Shown here piece after piece: positions 1-7,289 of a DNA stretch of 23,360 nucleotides. Numbering within the stretch: the first letter of the stretch is position 1; every line of letters begins with the position of its first letter. The translations under genes and the position numbers were made by a program. The notes below the pieces were generated by a model that was given only the letters and a program-made list of their open reading frames with translations, did no database searches and was not told where the DNA came from. Source of the stretch: Clostridiales bacterium (lineage in GTDB: Bacteria; Bacillota; Clostridia; Oscillospirales; Oscillospiraceae); NCBI GenBank assembly GCA_004558115.1, contig SFDT01000028.1, forward strand, positions 1 to 23,360, written 5' to 3'.

Positions 1-61
1 CCTGGCGGCAAAACGCTTGTACGCGCCTGACGGCGCGGCTCGCCGCTGGCTCGCGCGAAGT

Positions 62-79
62 CACCGGGAAAAGCCGGTG
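62..79 (-). terminator. Weak hairpin after aspS
   Basis: Six-base arms CACCGG and CCGGTG enclose a six-base loop just past the aspS stop codon on the minus strand. There is no U-tract after it, so it may be a weak terminator or only a 3' stem. The remainder of 1-84 is GC-rich with short inverted repeats and no gene is visible. Confidence 0.3.
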
Positions 80-84
80 CGGCC

Positions 85-1860
85 TTATTCCTCCGGCTTG
101 ACCAGGGCGATGTGCAGCTCGTCCAGCTGCTTTTGGGTGACTTCGCTGGGGGCGCTCATCATCACGTCCTGGGCGTTTTTGTTCATGGGGAAGGGGATGA
201 TCTCCCGGATGGAGTCCTCGCCGGCCAGCAGCATGACCATGCGGTCCACGCCGGGGGCGATGCCCGCGTGGGGAGGCGCGCCGTAGGTGAAGGCGTTGTA
301 CATGGCGGGGAATTTGGCCTTCACGTCCTCCTCGCCCAGGCGGACCAGCTCGAAGGCCTTGATCATGATCTCGGGGTCATGGTTCCGGACGGCGCCGGAG
401 CTGAGCTCCACGCCGTTGCACACCAGGTCGTACTGGTCGGCGGTGATGCTCAGGGGGTCGATCTCGCCCCGCTCCGCCTTCAGCAGCACGTCCAGACCGC
501 CGGAGGGCATGGAGAACGGGTTGTGGCAGAACTCCAGCTCGCCGGATTCCTCACCGATCTCATACATGGGGAAGTCCACGATCCAGCAGAAGGCGTACTG
601 CTCACGGTCCATGTGGCCGGGGACGGCGGCCCCCAGGGTCTTCACCAGCACGCCGGCGGTCTTCTGGGCGGCGCCCAGGCTGGCGGCGGACAGGGCCACG
701 AAATCGTTGGCCTTCAGGCCCAGGGCGGACACCACGGCGTCCTTGATGGGGCTGACGAACTTGGCGATGCCGCCCAAGATCTCGCCCTTCTCGTCCAGGC
801 GGAACCAGTAGGGCTTGCCGCCGGAGACCACCTCCACGTCGGCCAAGGTCTTGTCGATGAACTTGCGGGTCTCATGGAAGTCGCTGACCACCACGGCCTT
901 GACGGTATTGCCCTCGAAGGGACCGAAGCCGCACTGGCCCAGCACCTCCGTGGCGTCCTGCACCGTCAGGTCGATGCGCAGGTCCGGCTTGTCGGAGCCG
1001 TACTTCTCCATGGCCTCCCGGTAGGGGATGCGGGCGAAGGGGGCGGAGGAGGCACGGTCATAGGTGCCGTACTGGGCAAAGATGGGAGGCAGCACGTCCT
1101 CACACACGGCGAACACGTCCTCCTGGGAGGCGAAAGCCATCTCCATGTCCAGCTGGTAGAACTCACCGGGAGAGCGGTCGGCACGGGCGTCCTCGTCCCG
1201 GAAGCAGGGGGCGATCTGGAAGTAGCGGTCAAAGCCGGAGGTCATCAGCAGCTGCTTGAACTGCTGGGGGGCCTGGGGCAGGGCGTAGAACTTGCCGGGG
1301 TGGTTCCGGGCGGGCACCAGGTAGTCCCGGGCGCCCTCGGGGGAGGAGGCGGTGAGGATGGGGGTGGTGATCTCCAGGAAGCCGTGCTCCATCATGGCCT
1401 TGCGCAGGGCGGCCACCACGTTGCACCGCAGGACGATGTTCTTTTTCACGGCGGGGTTCCGCAGGTCCAGATAGCGGTACTTCAGCCGCTGGGCCTCGTC
1501 AGCCTCCCGGCTGCGGTTGATCTGGAAGGGCAGCTCGTTGTGCTGGCAGCGGCCCAGGATCTCCACCTTGGCGGGGACCACCTCGATGTCGCCGGTGGGG
1601 ATCTTGTTGTTCTTGGAGTCCCGCTCCCGGACAGTGCCCTCCACGGAGATGGTGGACTCCTTGGTGATGGCCTTGAAGGTGTTCACCATGTCCTCGGTCT
1701 CGGCGACGACCTGGGTGGTGCCGTAGAAGTCCCGGACCACCACGAAGGCCAGGCTGCCGGAGACCACGCGGACGTTCTCCATCCAGCCCACGATCTTGAC
1801 GGCTTTGCCTGCGTCAGAGAGCCGCAGCTCCCCGCAGGTATGGGTACGATTCTGCATCAT
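85..1860 (-). CDS. aspS: Aspartyl-tRNA synthetase
   Basis: This 591-residue protein is a bacterial-type class II AspRS that charges tRNA-Asp in the cytoplasm. An N-terminal OB-fold anticodon-binding domain covers about residues 1-105. The catalytic core begins near 120, with motif 1 around FLEITTPILTASSPEGARDY (161-180) and the motif 2 region FRDEDARADR (220-229). The large bacterial GAD-type insertion follows, and motif 3 GIAPGVDRMVML lies near the C-terminus. Length fits the bacterial family. In the OB fold, the RRDxG-type segment usual in bacterial AspRS reads NVRVVSGS (29-36), which is atypical. I cannot tell whether the enzyme also charges tRNA-Asn. ATGATG gives two possible starts three bases apart, with GGAAAGGA upstream. 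It is the last gene of the T-box-controlled hisS unit, 59 bp after the SLH-like gene. Confidence 0.97.
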   Translation of the reverse strand: MMQNRTHTCGELRLSDAGKAVKIVGWMENVRVVSGSLAFVVVRDFYGTTQVVAETEDMVNTFKAITKESTISVEGTVRERDSKNNKIPTGDIEVVPAKVEILGRCQHNELPFQINRSREADEAQRLKYRYLDLRNPAVKKNIVLRCNVVAALRKAMMEHGFLEITTPILTASSPEGARDYLVPARNHPGKFYALPQAPQQFKQLLMTSGFDRYFQIAPCFRDEDARADRSPGEFYQLDMEMAFASQEDVFAVCEDVLPPIFAQYGTYDRASSAPFARIPYREAMEKYGSDKPDLRIDLTVQDATEVLGQCGFGPFEGNTVKAVVVSDFHETRKFIDKTLADVEVVSGGKPYWFRLDEKGEILGGIAKFVSPIKDAVVSALGLKANDFVALSAASLGAAQKTAGVLVKTLGAAVPGHMDREQYAFCWIVDFPMYEIGEESGELEFCHNPFSMPSGGLDVLLKAERGEIDPLSITADQYDLVCNGVELSSGAVRNHDPEIMIKAFELVRLGEEDVKAKFPAMYNAFTYGAPPHAGIAPGVDRMVMLLAGEDSIREIIPFPMNKNAQDVMMSAPSEVTQKQLDELHIALVKPEE

Positions 1861-1919
1861 AGTGTATTCGTTCCTTTCCTGTTAGAAAATCATTTGAAGT
1901 CGTATTGAACAAAAGCGAT

Positions 1920-3089
1920 TTAGAAGGTGCCGCCCCAGTAGGGCAGAGCCGCCACGCGGTAGGAGAGCCCGGAGAAGGGCAGGGTATCCCAGATCTCCGC
2001 AAACTCCGGCTGGGGCAGACGCTCGGCGGGGATGCCGCCCTCTCCCAGCCGGTCCAGGACCGCCTGGAGGAGCCGCTCGTGGTACTGCTGCCATTCCTGG
2101 CCGTGGGCGGTGAGCCCCTGATAGCCGGAGAAGTACACGGTGTTGGAGGGCGGGACCTCCAGCCCCAGCTCCTCCGCCAGCGATTCACACAGCACCAGAC
2201 GGCATACCGCATCCACCGCCTCGTCCAGGGGGGTGCGGCCGCTCTGCTCCAGCATCATGGAGCCAAAGTGGGAATGGTTGTACGAGCTTTCCGTGGCCAC
2301 CAGTGTGGGCATGAACTCCCCGGCGGTGACCTCCCGTCCGGAGACGGTCATCAGCACGGTGTCCGGCTCCACTTCCAGCAGCTCCCGGCAAAGCTCCAAA
2401 GGCTCCAGCTCCAGCGTCAGCCGCTGGGCGGGGTCGATGAGCCGGGCCAGCATGGCCGCCGCCGCGCCCCGGCTGAGGGCGTCACCGCCCCGCAGCGTGC
2501 CGTATTGGTCCTTTCCGCCCAGGACGCCCCAGCGATAGAACTGAAGGATGTCCTGGTCACAGCAGTCCGGCACGGCGTAAACGGCGTTGCGCTCCGGCAG
2601 GGAGGTGCCGGCGGCCTTCACCACGGCGGAGAGCAGGTGGAAAAACGCGGACCGGCAGCAGGCGTCTGTGGGCGTTTCCCGGATGCTGGCGTAGACCGTG
2701 TCCTCCGCCAGGGCGGAGAGCTGCTCCCGCAGGTAGCCGTCATAGGGGGTCCACCAATCGGCGCCCTTTAAGGAAATGGGCTCGAAATAGTCCAGGGTAC
2801 CGTCGGTGAGCAGCCGGTGGAGCCGGGCGGAGATGACGATGATCTGCGCATGGCTGAGGCCGCTGGAGGGCAGGAAATGTTTGCTGTCCACTCCATCCAT
2901 CAGCCCGGCCCGGCAGCAGGTGGCCGCCGCTTCCTCGCAGATGGTGCCGGGGGTGTCGGTGAACGCCCGGTATTCCCGCATGGGCGGGATGAGCCAGTCC
3001 GCACCTTCCGCCGCCAAGGCGGACACAGGCAGCAGCGTCAGGAGCATCACCAGAGCCAACAGCGCGGCAAAAACGCGGTATTTTTTCAT
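1920..3089 (-). CDS. Secreted SLH-like protein with SurA/PrsA-like C-terminal region
   Basis: The start at 3089 was chosen because AGGAG lies just upstream and the product then begins MKKYRV, a normal signal peptide (residues 1-27, hydrophobic core LLALVMLLTLL, ALAA cleavage region). The 389-residue protein has two stretches resembling S-layer homology domains (about 43-97 and 178-220, the second with LSRGAAAAMLARLI). S-layer homology domains usually anchor proteins to the cell wall. From about 243 the pattern MTVSGREVTAGEFMPTL followed by a helical region resembles the N-terminal part of SurA/PrsA-type foldases, but I see no parvulin isomerase domain. It therefore looks like an extracytoplasmic protein of unknown role. 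It sits between hisS and aspS, with 109 and 59 bp gaps and no clear terminator, so it is probably co-transcribed with both. The protein has several cysteines, including CC pairs at 59-60, 144-145 and 176-177. Confidence 0.8.
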   Translation of the reverse strand: MKKYRVFAALLALVMLLTLLPVSALAAEGADWLIPPMREYRAFTDTPGTICEEAAATCCRAGLMDGVDSKHFLPSSGLSHAQIIVISARLHRLLTDGTLDYFEPISLKGADWWTPYDGYLREQLSALAEDTVYASIRETPTDACCRSAFFHLLSAVVKAAGTSLPERNAVYAVPDCCDQDILQFYRWGVLGGKDQYGTLRGGDALSRGAAAAMLARLIDPAQRLTLELEPLELCRELLEVEPDTVLMTVSGREVTAGEFMPTLVATESSYNHSHFGSMMLEQSGRTPLDEAVDAVCRLVLCESLAEELGLEVPPSNTVYFSGYQGLTAHGQEWQQYHERLLQAVLDRLGEGGIPAERLPQPEFAEIWDTLPFSGLSYRVAALPYWGGTF

Positions 3090-3198
3090 GAATAACACTC
3101 CTAATCGTATAATCATAGAATAATATTACGATTTGGATTCAACAAACGGCGTGATTTCACACAGTTTGACTCCCCTAGCCTGGGCGGTGCGGCGTTCG

Positions 3199-4554
3199 TT
3201 AGCCCAGGATGACGGCGCCCTTTTCCTTCTCCGCCAGACCCGCCTTGATGCGGTAGATGGTGGCGGCGGGCTCCAGCTTTGTCTGCTCGCCGGTTTGCAT
3301 GTCCTTACAGGCCACCACGCCGGCGTTGATCTCGTCCTCGCCCAGGAAGATGACATAGGGGATGCCCAGCTTGTCCGCGTAGGAGACCTTCTGCTTGAAC
3401 TTCTTCTCCTCGCAGTGGAGCTGGGTGCGGATGCCGTTTTCCCGCAGGGCCGTGGCCAGGGAGATGGCGGCGGTGAGGTCGTCGGTCATGGGCAGAATGA
3501 GGACATCGGCGGGGGCGGTGGGCAGCTCCGGGTTCAGCATGCCCTGCTCGCCCAGCACGTAGAACAGCCGGGTCAGGCCGATGGAGATGCCGGCGCCGGG
3601 GAGCTGGCGGTCCGTGTAGTACTCCGCCAGATTGTCATACCGTCCGCCGGAGCAGACGGAGCCGATCTCCGGGTGGTCCAGGAGGGTGGTCTCGTAGACG
3701 GTGCCGGTGTAGTAGTCCAGGCCCCGGGCGATGGTCAGGTCCACGGCGAAGTTCTCCGCCGGGACGCCGAAGGAAGCCAGGTATTTCACCACGGTCTTCA
3801 GCTCGGAGAGGCCCTGGTCGAACATCTCATTACGGCCCTGATAGCCCTCCAGTGCCGCCAGGACGGCATCGTTGCCGCCGCCGATGGCGATGAACTTCAA
3901 AATTTCGTCGGCGTCGGCCTCACTGACGGCGAAATCCTCCACCAGGATGGCCTTCACCTTTTCGGGGCCGATCTTGTCCAGCTTGTCCACGGTGCGCATG
4001 ATGTCGCCGGATTTCTCCGTCAGGCCCAGCATGGCATAAAAGCCGTTGAGGATTTTCCGGTTGTTCACCCGGATCTGGAACCGCTTCAATCCCAGGGTAG
4101 AGAAGGTCTTGTAGATGATGGCGGGGATCTCCGCCTCGTTGATGATGGACAGCTTGCCGTCGCCGATGATGTCGATGTCCGCCTGGTAGAACTCCCGGAA
4201 GCGGCCCCGCTGGGCCCGCTCGCCCCGGTAGACCTTGCCGATCTGGTAGCGGCGGAAGGGGAAGGAGAGGTCGTTGTAGTGCAGGGCCACGTACTTGGCC
4301 AGGGGGACCGTCAGGTCGAACCGCAGGGCCAGGTCCGCGTCGCCCTTCTGGAAGCGGTAGATCTGCTTTTCCGTTTCACCACCGCCCTTGGCCAGCAGCA
4401 CATCGCTGGATTCAATGACGGGGGTGTCCAGGGGGGTGAAGCCGTACAGGGAGTAGGTGCGGCGGAGGACCTCCATGATGCGCTCCATCTGCTGCTGGGG
4501 CGCCGGAAGAAGCTCCATAAAGCCGGACAGCGTCCGGGGGGTCATTTTCGCCAT
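3199..4554 (-). CDS. hisS: Histidyl-tRNA synthetase
   Basis: This class II HisRS of 451 residues charges tRNA-His. Visible signatures are FDLTVPLAKYVA (79-90), motif 2 RRYQIGKVYRGERAQRGRFR (101-120) followed by EFYQADIDIIG, the histidine-binding ARGLDYYTGTVYE, and SVCSGGRYDNL. A C-terminal anticodon-binding domain occupies roughly the last 95 residues (VLILPMTDD onward). Length is normal for bacteria. The ATG at 4554 is preceded by AAAGGAGA. It is the first gene downstream of the T-box leader. In many Firmicutes hisS and aspS are adjacent; here an SLH-like gene separates them. Confidence 0.97.
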   Translation of the reverse strand: MAKMTPRTLSGFMELLPAPQQQMERIMEVLRRTYSLYGFTPLDTPVIESSDVLLAKGGGETEKQIYRFQKGDADLALRFDLTVPLAKYVALHYNDLSFPFRRYQIGKVYRGERAQRGRFREFYQADIDIIGDGKLSIINEAEIPAIIYKTFSTLGLKRFQIRVNNRKILNGFYAMLGLTEKSGDIMRTVDKLDKIGPEKVKAILVEDFAVSEADADEILKFIAIGGGNDAVLAALEGYQGRNEMFDQGLSELKTVVKYLASFGVPAENFAVDLTIARGLDYYTGTVYETTLLDHPEIGSVCSGGRYDNLAEYYTDRQLPGAGISIGLTRLFYVLGEQGMLNPELPTAPADVLILPMTDDLTAAISLATALRENGIRTQLHCEEKKFKQKVSYADKLGIPYVIFLGEDEINAGVVACKDMQTGEQTKLEPAATIYRIKAGLAEKEKGAVILG

Positions 4555-4583
4555 AGTGATTGTCTCCTTTTATGAAGATGTAT

Positions 4584-4624
4584 AAAAAACAATGCTCCCG
4601 TCCCAAGGCTTTTGGGACGAGAGC
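4584..4624 (-). terminator. T-box intrinsic terminator
   Basis: On the minus strand GCTCTCGTCCCAA pairs with TTGGGACGGGAGC (13 bp, one T-G wobble) around the loop AAGCC. It is followed by ATTG and six T's. The 5' arm also contains CCCAAA (4616-4611), which can pair with TTTGGG (4651-4646) in the competing antiterminator. This is the standard T-box switch. Confidence 0.9.
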
Positions 4625-4820
4625 GAAAATCGCTTCGTGGTGCCACCCAAATTCGGGGCGCAAGGCCCCCTTTGGCCTCCTTTGGTACGGGGAGGGCGCC
4701 GTGGGCGTTTCCGCCCCCGCTCCGCCGCTGTCCTTCGTCCAGGCCGGCCGGGGCGCTCTCAGCGCTGCGTCCCTCTCTGTGGGCCGATGATTGGAGTACT
4801 GCTGCGGCATCGTCGCGGTA
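4584..4820 (-). promoter_or_regulatory. T-box riboswitch leader, predicted tRNA-Asp specific
   Basis: The T-box core GGGTGGCACCACG is at 4648-4636 on the minus strand, immediately before the terminator. Stem I is recognisable. CCGC (4818-4815) and GCCGC (4808-4804) pair with GCGG (4720-4717) and GCGGC (4728-4724), leaving a K-turn-like GACGAT/GGA bulge. AGTA (4800-4797) faces GAA (4736-4734), the expected specifier-loop E motif, and AGAGAG is at 4779-4774. The codon directly 5' of GAA is GAC (4739-4737), for Asp. The acceptor-pairing bases TGGC (4645-4642) would match a tRNA with discriminator G73, as in tRNA-Asp; bacterial tRNA-His has C73 and would need TGGG. A GGGCG-GAAA-type hairpin follows Stem I. 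Expected behaviour from the family: uncharged tRNA prevents termination and turns on hisS, the SLH-like gene and aspS. Confidence 0.9.
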
Positions 4821-4826
4821 TGAACG

Positions 4827-4855
4827 ATTGTAGGCGTTTTCAGCCGGGTTGTCAA
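4827..4855 (-). promoter_or_regulatory. Sigma-70-type promoter of the hisS T-box transcript
   Basis: The -35 box TTGACA (4855-4850) is a consensus match and is separated by exactly 17 bp from TACAAT (4832-4827). The predicted transcription start is near 4820, at the base of T-box Stem I. The -35 box overlaps the TGA stop codon of the upstream methylglyoxal synthase homologue. Confidence 0.9.
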
Positions 4856-5265
4856 GCGATGGGACGGGTGGAGGGATTCACGATGCACCGCCAGTCCAGA
4901 TCGCCCCGGGCCAGGCCCAGCACCAGCATCTCCGCCGTGGCGATGTTGCTGGCGAAGGGGATGTTGTTCTGGTCGCACAGCCGGGAGATATAGGACACGG
5001 CGCCGGCCATTTTCTCGTTGCTGGGATCGTTGAAGAACAGGACGAGATCGAACTCATTGTAAGCGATGCGGGCACCGATCTGCTGGCTGCCGCCGTGGTC
5101 ATAGGACAGGAAGCAGTGGACGTTGAGGCCGGTGGCATCGGCCACCATATGGCCGGTGGCGTTGGTGGCGTAAATGCTGTGCTGGGAGAGGATACCGGCA
5201 TAGGCGGTGCAGAACTGGACCATCAGTTCCTTTTTGTTATCATGGGACATGAGAGCGATGTTCAT
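4852..5265 (-). CDS. mgsA: Methylglyoxal synthase homologue with altered active site
   Basis: The protein has 137 residues. Its start at 5265 is set by AAGGAG eight bases upstream and gives MNIALMSHDNKK, the family N-terminus. Methylglyoxal synthase converts dihydroxyacetone phosphate to methylglyoxal and phosphate. Family features are the HD motif (H8, D9), YATNATGHMVADATGLNV (32-49), GGSQQIGARIA (58-68), FFNDP (77-81) and IPFASNIATAEML. Aligned to E. coli MgsA (offset 11), the catalytic base Asp71 corresponds to Ser60, and the segment normally SGPxGGDQQ reads SYDHGGSQQ. The residues matching His98 and Asp101 are also absent, while Asp91 is kept as D80. An Asp at 56 might compensate, or activity may be lost or changed. 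It lies 23 bp after minD; an mgsA next to min/mre genes is a common clostridial arrangement. Confidence 0.85.
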   Translation of the reverse strand: MNIALMSHDNKKELMVQFCTAYAGILSQHSIYATNATGHMVADATGLNVHCFLSYDHGGSQQIGARIAYNEFDLVLFFNDPSNEKMAGAVSYISRLCDQNNIPFASNIATAEMLVLGLARGDLDWRCIVNPSTRPIA

Positions 5266-5288
5266 TGGCAGAACTCCTTTCTTCTCCA

Positions 5289-6041
5289 TTATTTGATCCG
5301 CAGCAGGGGCACGCGGACGCCCTGGATGCGTTTTGCAATGTTGCGGTAGGCGGAGGCGGCCATGCCGCTGTCCGCCAACAGAAGGGGCACGCCCCGGTTC
5401 AGGCACAGGGGCAGGGCGTCATCCTCCGGCACCACGCCAAGAAGGGGCAGGCCCGCCTTGTCAATGGCGTCGTCAATGGTGGCGTGCATACTCCGGAGCA
5501 GTTTTTTCCGCACCCGGTTGACGATGAGATGCAAAGACCCGGTGGGGAAGCGGCTGAGCTCCATGACGGTGTGCTGCGCGTCCCGCAGGGAGGAGGCGTC
5601 TGTGCAGGTGACCACCACGCAGCGGTCAGCGGCGCAGGTGGCCAATTGGAAGCCGGAGCCGAGGCCTGCCGGCGCGTCCAGCAGGCAGTAGTCGAACCGC
5701 TTGCGGATCTCTCCCAGCAGGGCCGCCATCTGCTCCTGGGTGACGGGGCGGCCACGGGTGCGGACCGGCGCCGTCAGCAGGTACAGCCCCGGAATGTGGG
5801 AATGCTCCACGATGGCGGTGTCCAGGTCGCAGCGGTTCTGGGCCACGTCGGAAAAATCCATGAGGGCCCGGTCGCTGAGGCCCAGCGCCAGGTCCAGATT
5901 CCGCAGGCCGATGTCGCAGTCCAGACACAGCACCCGCTTGCCGCTGAGGGCCAGCGCGGCGCCGGCGCCGGCCACGAAGGAGGTCTTGCCCGTGCCGCCC
6001 TTGCCGGACACCACGGCGATACATTGTCCAGGGGATGTCAT
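5289..6041 (-). CDS. minD: MinD-family ATPase, lacking an obvious membrane-targeting tail
   Basis: The 250-residue protein carries the deviant Walker A motif GKGGTGKT (13-20, with both signature lysines), LDCDIGLRNLDLALGL and DYCLLDAPAGLG. This is the MinD pattern (septum-site ATPase) rather than ParA. AAGGAGG six bases before ATG 6041 fixes the start; an in-frame start at 6059 lacks such a site. MinD normally dimerises with ATP, binds the membrane through a C-terminal amphipathic helix and recruits MinC. This protein ends GVRVPLLRIK, right after the ATPase fold, without the usual Lys/Phe-rich tail. No minC or minE is in the window. It is probably co-transcribed with mgsA from a promoter at the end of rsmG. 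It could be a MinD paralogue with another partner. Confidence 0.85.
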   Translation of the reverse strand: MTSPGQCIAVVSGKGGTGKTSFVAGAGAALALSGKRVLCLDCDIGLRNLDLALGLSDRALMDFSDVAQNRCDLDTAIVEHSHIPGLYLLTAPVRTRGRPVTQEQMAALLGEIRKRFDYCLLDAPAGLGSGFQLATCAADRCVVVTCTDASSLRDAQHTVMELSRFPTGSLHLIVNRVRKKLLRSMHATIDDAIDKAGLPLLGVVPEDDALPLCLNRGVPLLLADSGMAASAYRNIAKRIQGVRVPLLRIK

Positions 6042-6088
6042 GGAAGGCCTCCTTACCACATTTTTGTCCTAACGCTTCCCATTCTCTT

Positions 6089-6118
6089 ATTATAGCGGAT
6101 TCTTCTTGATCTTTGCAA
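6089..6118 (-). promoter_or_regulatory. Candidate promoter for minD-mgsA
   Basis: TTGCAA (6118-6113), an 18-bp spacer and TATAAT (6094-6089) sit at the end of rsmG; the -10 box overlaps its stop codon. It would start transcription about 40 bases before minD. The -35 hexamer is the same as in the parA promoter. Confidence 0.5.
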
Positions 6119-6785
6119 ATGGTCTGGGATATTTTTTTGGCGTTTCTTTAATTTTTTTGATAAAAACCAGCCGGTGAGACACATCAATTCCCGGAATTTG
6201 GTAATTTTCCGTCCGGACCAGCTGCCCGCCCAGGGTCTCGATGGCGTGGGCGGCAGAGCGAAGCTCCTCGTCGGAGTCCACAGCCTTCATGGCAAGAAAC
6301 CAGCCGCCGGGCTTCACCAGGGGCAGGCACAGCTCTGACAGCAGCGGCAGAGCGGCCACGGCCCGGGAGGTGGCGATGTCAAAGGACTCCCGGTGGGCGG
6401 CGGCAAACTCCTCCTCTCTGGCGTGGACACAGTTCACATCCCCGAGGCCCAGGTCGTCGCAGACGCCCCGCAGAAAGTCGATGCGCTTGTTCAAAGAGTC
6501 CAGCAGCGTCAGGCGGATGGAGGGCTCCAGAATGCGCAGGGGCATGCCGGGAAAACCGGCGCCGGTGCCCACGTCCACCACGGTTTTGTTTTGGAAATCC
6601 GCCAGCTTCAAAAGGGCGGCGCTGTCCAAAAAGTGCAGCGTGGCAATGTCCGCCGGCTCGGTGATGGCGGTGAGGTTCATGACCTTGTTGGTCTCCACCA
6701 GCGCCTCGGCGTAGCGCAGCAGGGCGGGGACGCCCTCCCCGGGCAGGCCCAGGGAGGCGAGACCGTCACGCAGGAGCTGTTCCAT
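6090..6785 (-). CDS. rsmG: 16S rRNA (guanine-527-N7)-methyltransferase RsmG (GidB)
   Basis: The 231-residue protein is a class I SAM methyltransferase that modifies G527 of 16S rRNA. Visible are the family's N-terminal NKVMNLTAITEP, followed by LHFLDSAAL, the SAM-binding VVDVGTGAGFPGMPLRIL, and SRAVAALPLLSELCLPLVKPGG. Length fits the family. The ATG at 6785 shares its A with the TGA stop of mscL (TGATG), and no strong ribosome site precedes it, so it is probably translationally coupled to mscL. The C-terminus is unusually lysine-rich (KKIKETPKKYPRPFAKIKK). In Firmicutes rsmG usually sits beside mnmG and parAB; here mnmE/mnmG are not in the window, but parAB is about 3 kb away. Confidence 0.95.
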   Translation of the reverse strand: MEQLLRDGLASLGLPGEGVPALLRYAEALVETNKVMNLTAITEPADIATLHFLDSAALLKLADFQNKTVVDVGTGAGFPGMPLRILEPSIRLTLLDSLNKRIDFLRGVCDDLGLGDVNCVHAREEEFAAAHRESFDIATSRAVAALPLLSELCLPLVKPGGWFLAMKAVDSDEELRSAAHAIETLGGQLVRTENYQIPGIDVSHRLVFIKKIKETPKKYPRPFAKIKKNPL

Positions 6786-7108
6786 CACTTCTGGTCTTTC
6801 AGCAGGTCCCGGATCTCCGTCAGCAGCTTTTCCTCGGCGGAGGGCTCGGGGGGAGCGGGCGGCGCGGCGGGAGCCAGCTCCGTGACGCCGTCCACATCCA
6901 GCACGGCCTGCTTCAAAACGATCTTCCAATCACTGAAGTTGATGCCGCCCACCAGCATGGAGACGGCGGGCATGATGATGTCGTTGACCAGGGAGGTGGA
7001 GATCTTGCCGAACGCGCCGCCGATGATGACGCCGACGGCCATGTCCATCACATTGCCCCGGGCAATGAATTTTTTAAACTCTGCGAAAAAACCGGTATCT
7101 TTTGCCAT
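6785..7108 (-). CDS. mscL: MscL-like protein missing the second transmembrane helix
   Basis: The start at 7108 has AAGGAGG eight bases upstream. The 107-residue product begins like a large-conductance mechanosensitive channel: FFAEFKKFIARGNVMDMAVG (7-26), then TM1 with VGVIIGGAFGKISTSLVNDI and IIMPAVSMLVGGINF. It ends with the conserved cytoplasmic bundle EEKLLTEIRDLLKDQK (92-107). Between them, DVDGVTE (71-77) runs straight into a Pro/Ala linker (78-89). The roughly 30-40 residues that should form the second half of the periplasmic loop and TM2 are absent, in frame. E. coli MscL is 136 residues. A channel subunit without TM2 should not work normally, so it is either a decaying gene, a variant protein or an assembly error. 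It is coupled to rsmG. Confidence 0.85.
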   Translation of the reverse strand: MAKDTGFFAEFKKFIARGNVMDMAVGVIIGGAFGKISTSLVNDIIMPAVSMLVGGINFSDWKIVLKQAVLDVDGVTELAPAAPPAPPEPSAEEKLLTEIRDLLKDQK

Positions 7109-7145
7109 AGCGGATACCTCCTTGTGTTTTTGAAATCGCTTCTTT

Positions 7146-7173
7146 GGCAAAACCTTGCGCCGCAAGGGTTTCC
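7146..7173 (-). other. Hairpin in the mscL leader
   Basis: CCTTGC and GCAAGG pair around GGC, and the stem extends with one mismatch and one bulge through AAA/TTT and GG/CC. It lies 27 bases before the mscL ribosome site in the 181-bp serS-mscL gap. Only four T's follow the inner stem, so terminator function is uncertain. The same gap has a short AT-rich inverted repeat (GAAAATA/TATTTTC) just after serS. I see no convincing promoter in it. Confidence 0.35.
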
Positions 7174-7289
7174 GGGCGCAGACCCGAATGGAGCCCATAG
7201 AACGGGGGAGATTGAGGCTTTGGTGGTCCCGAGGGGCTGCCACGGGCTGGAGAACGGTATAATATGGAAAATATTGCTATTTTCTCTGC

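Noticed and set aside
3090..3198. Promoter before the SLH-like gene
   Set aside because: AT-rich -10-like boxes exist (TATTAT, TATGAT) and TTGAAT is nearby, but no pair has 16-18 bp spacing.
4697..4714. CAC triplet near 4703-4701 as a His specifier of the T-box
   Set aside because: It lies after the closing strand of Stem I, next to a separate GGGCG/CGCCC hairpin, not in the specifier loop.
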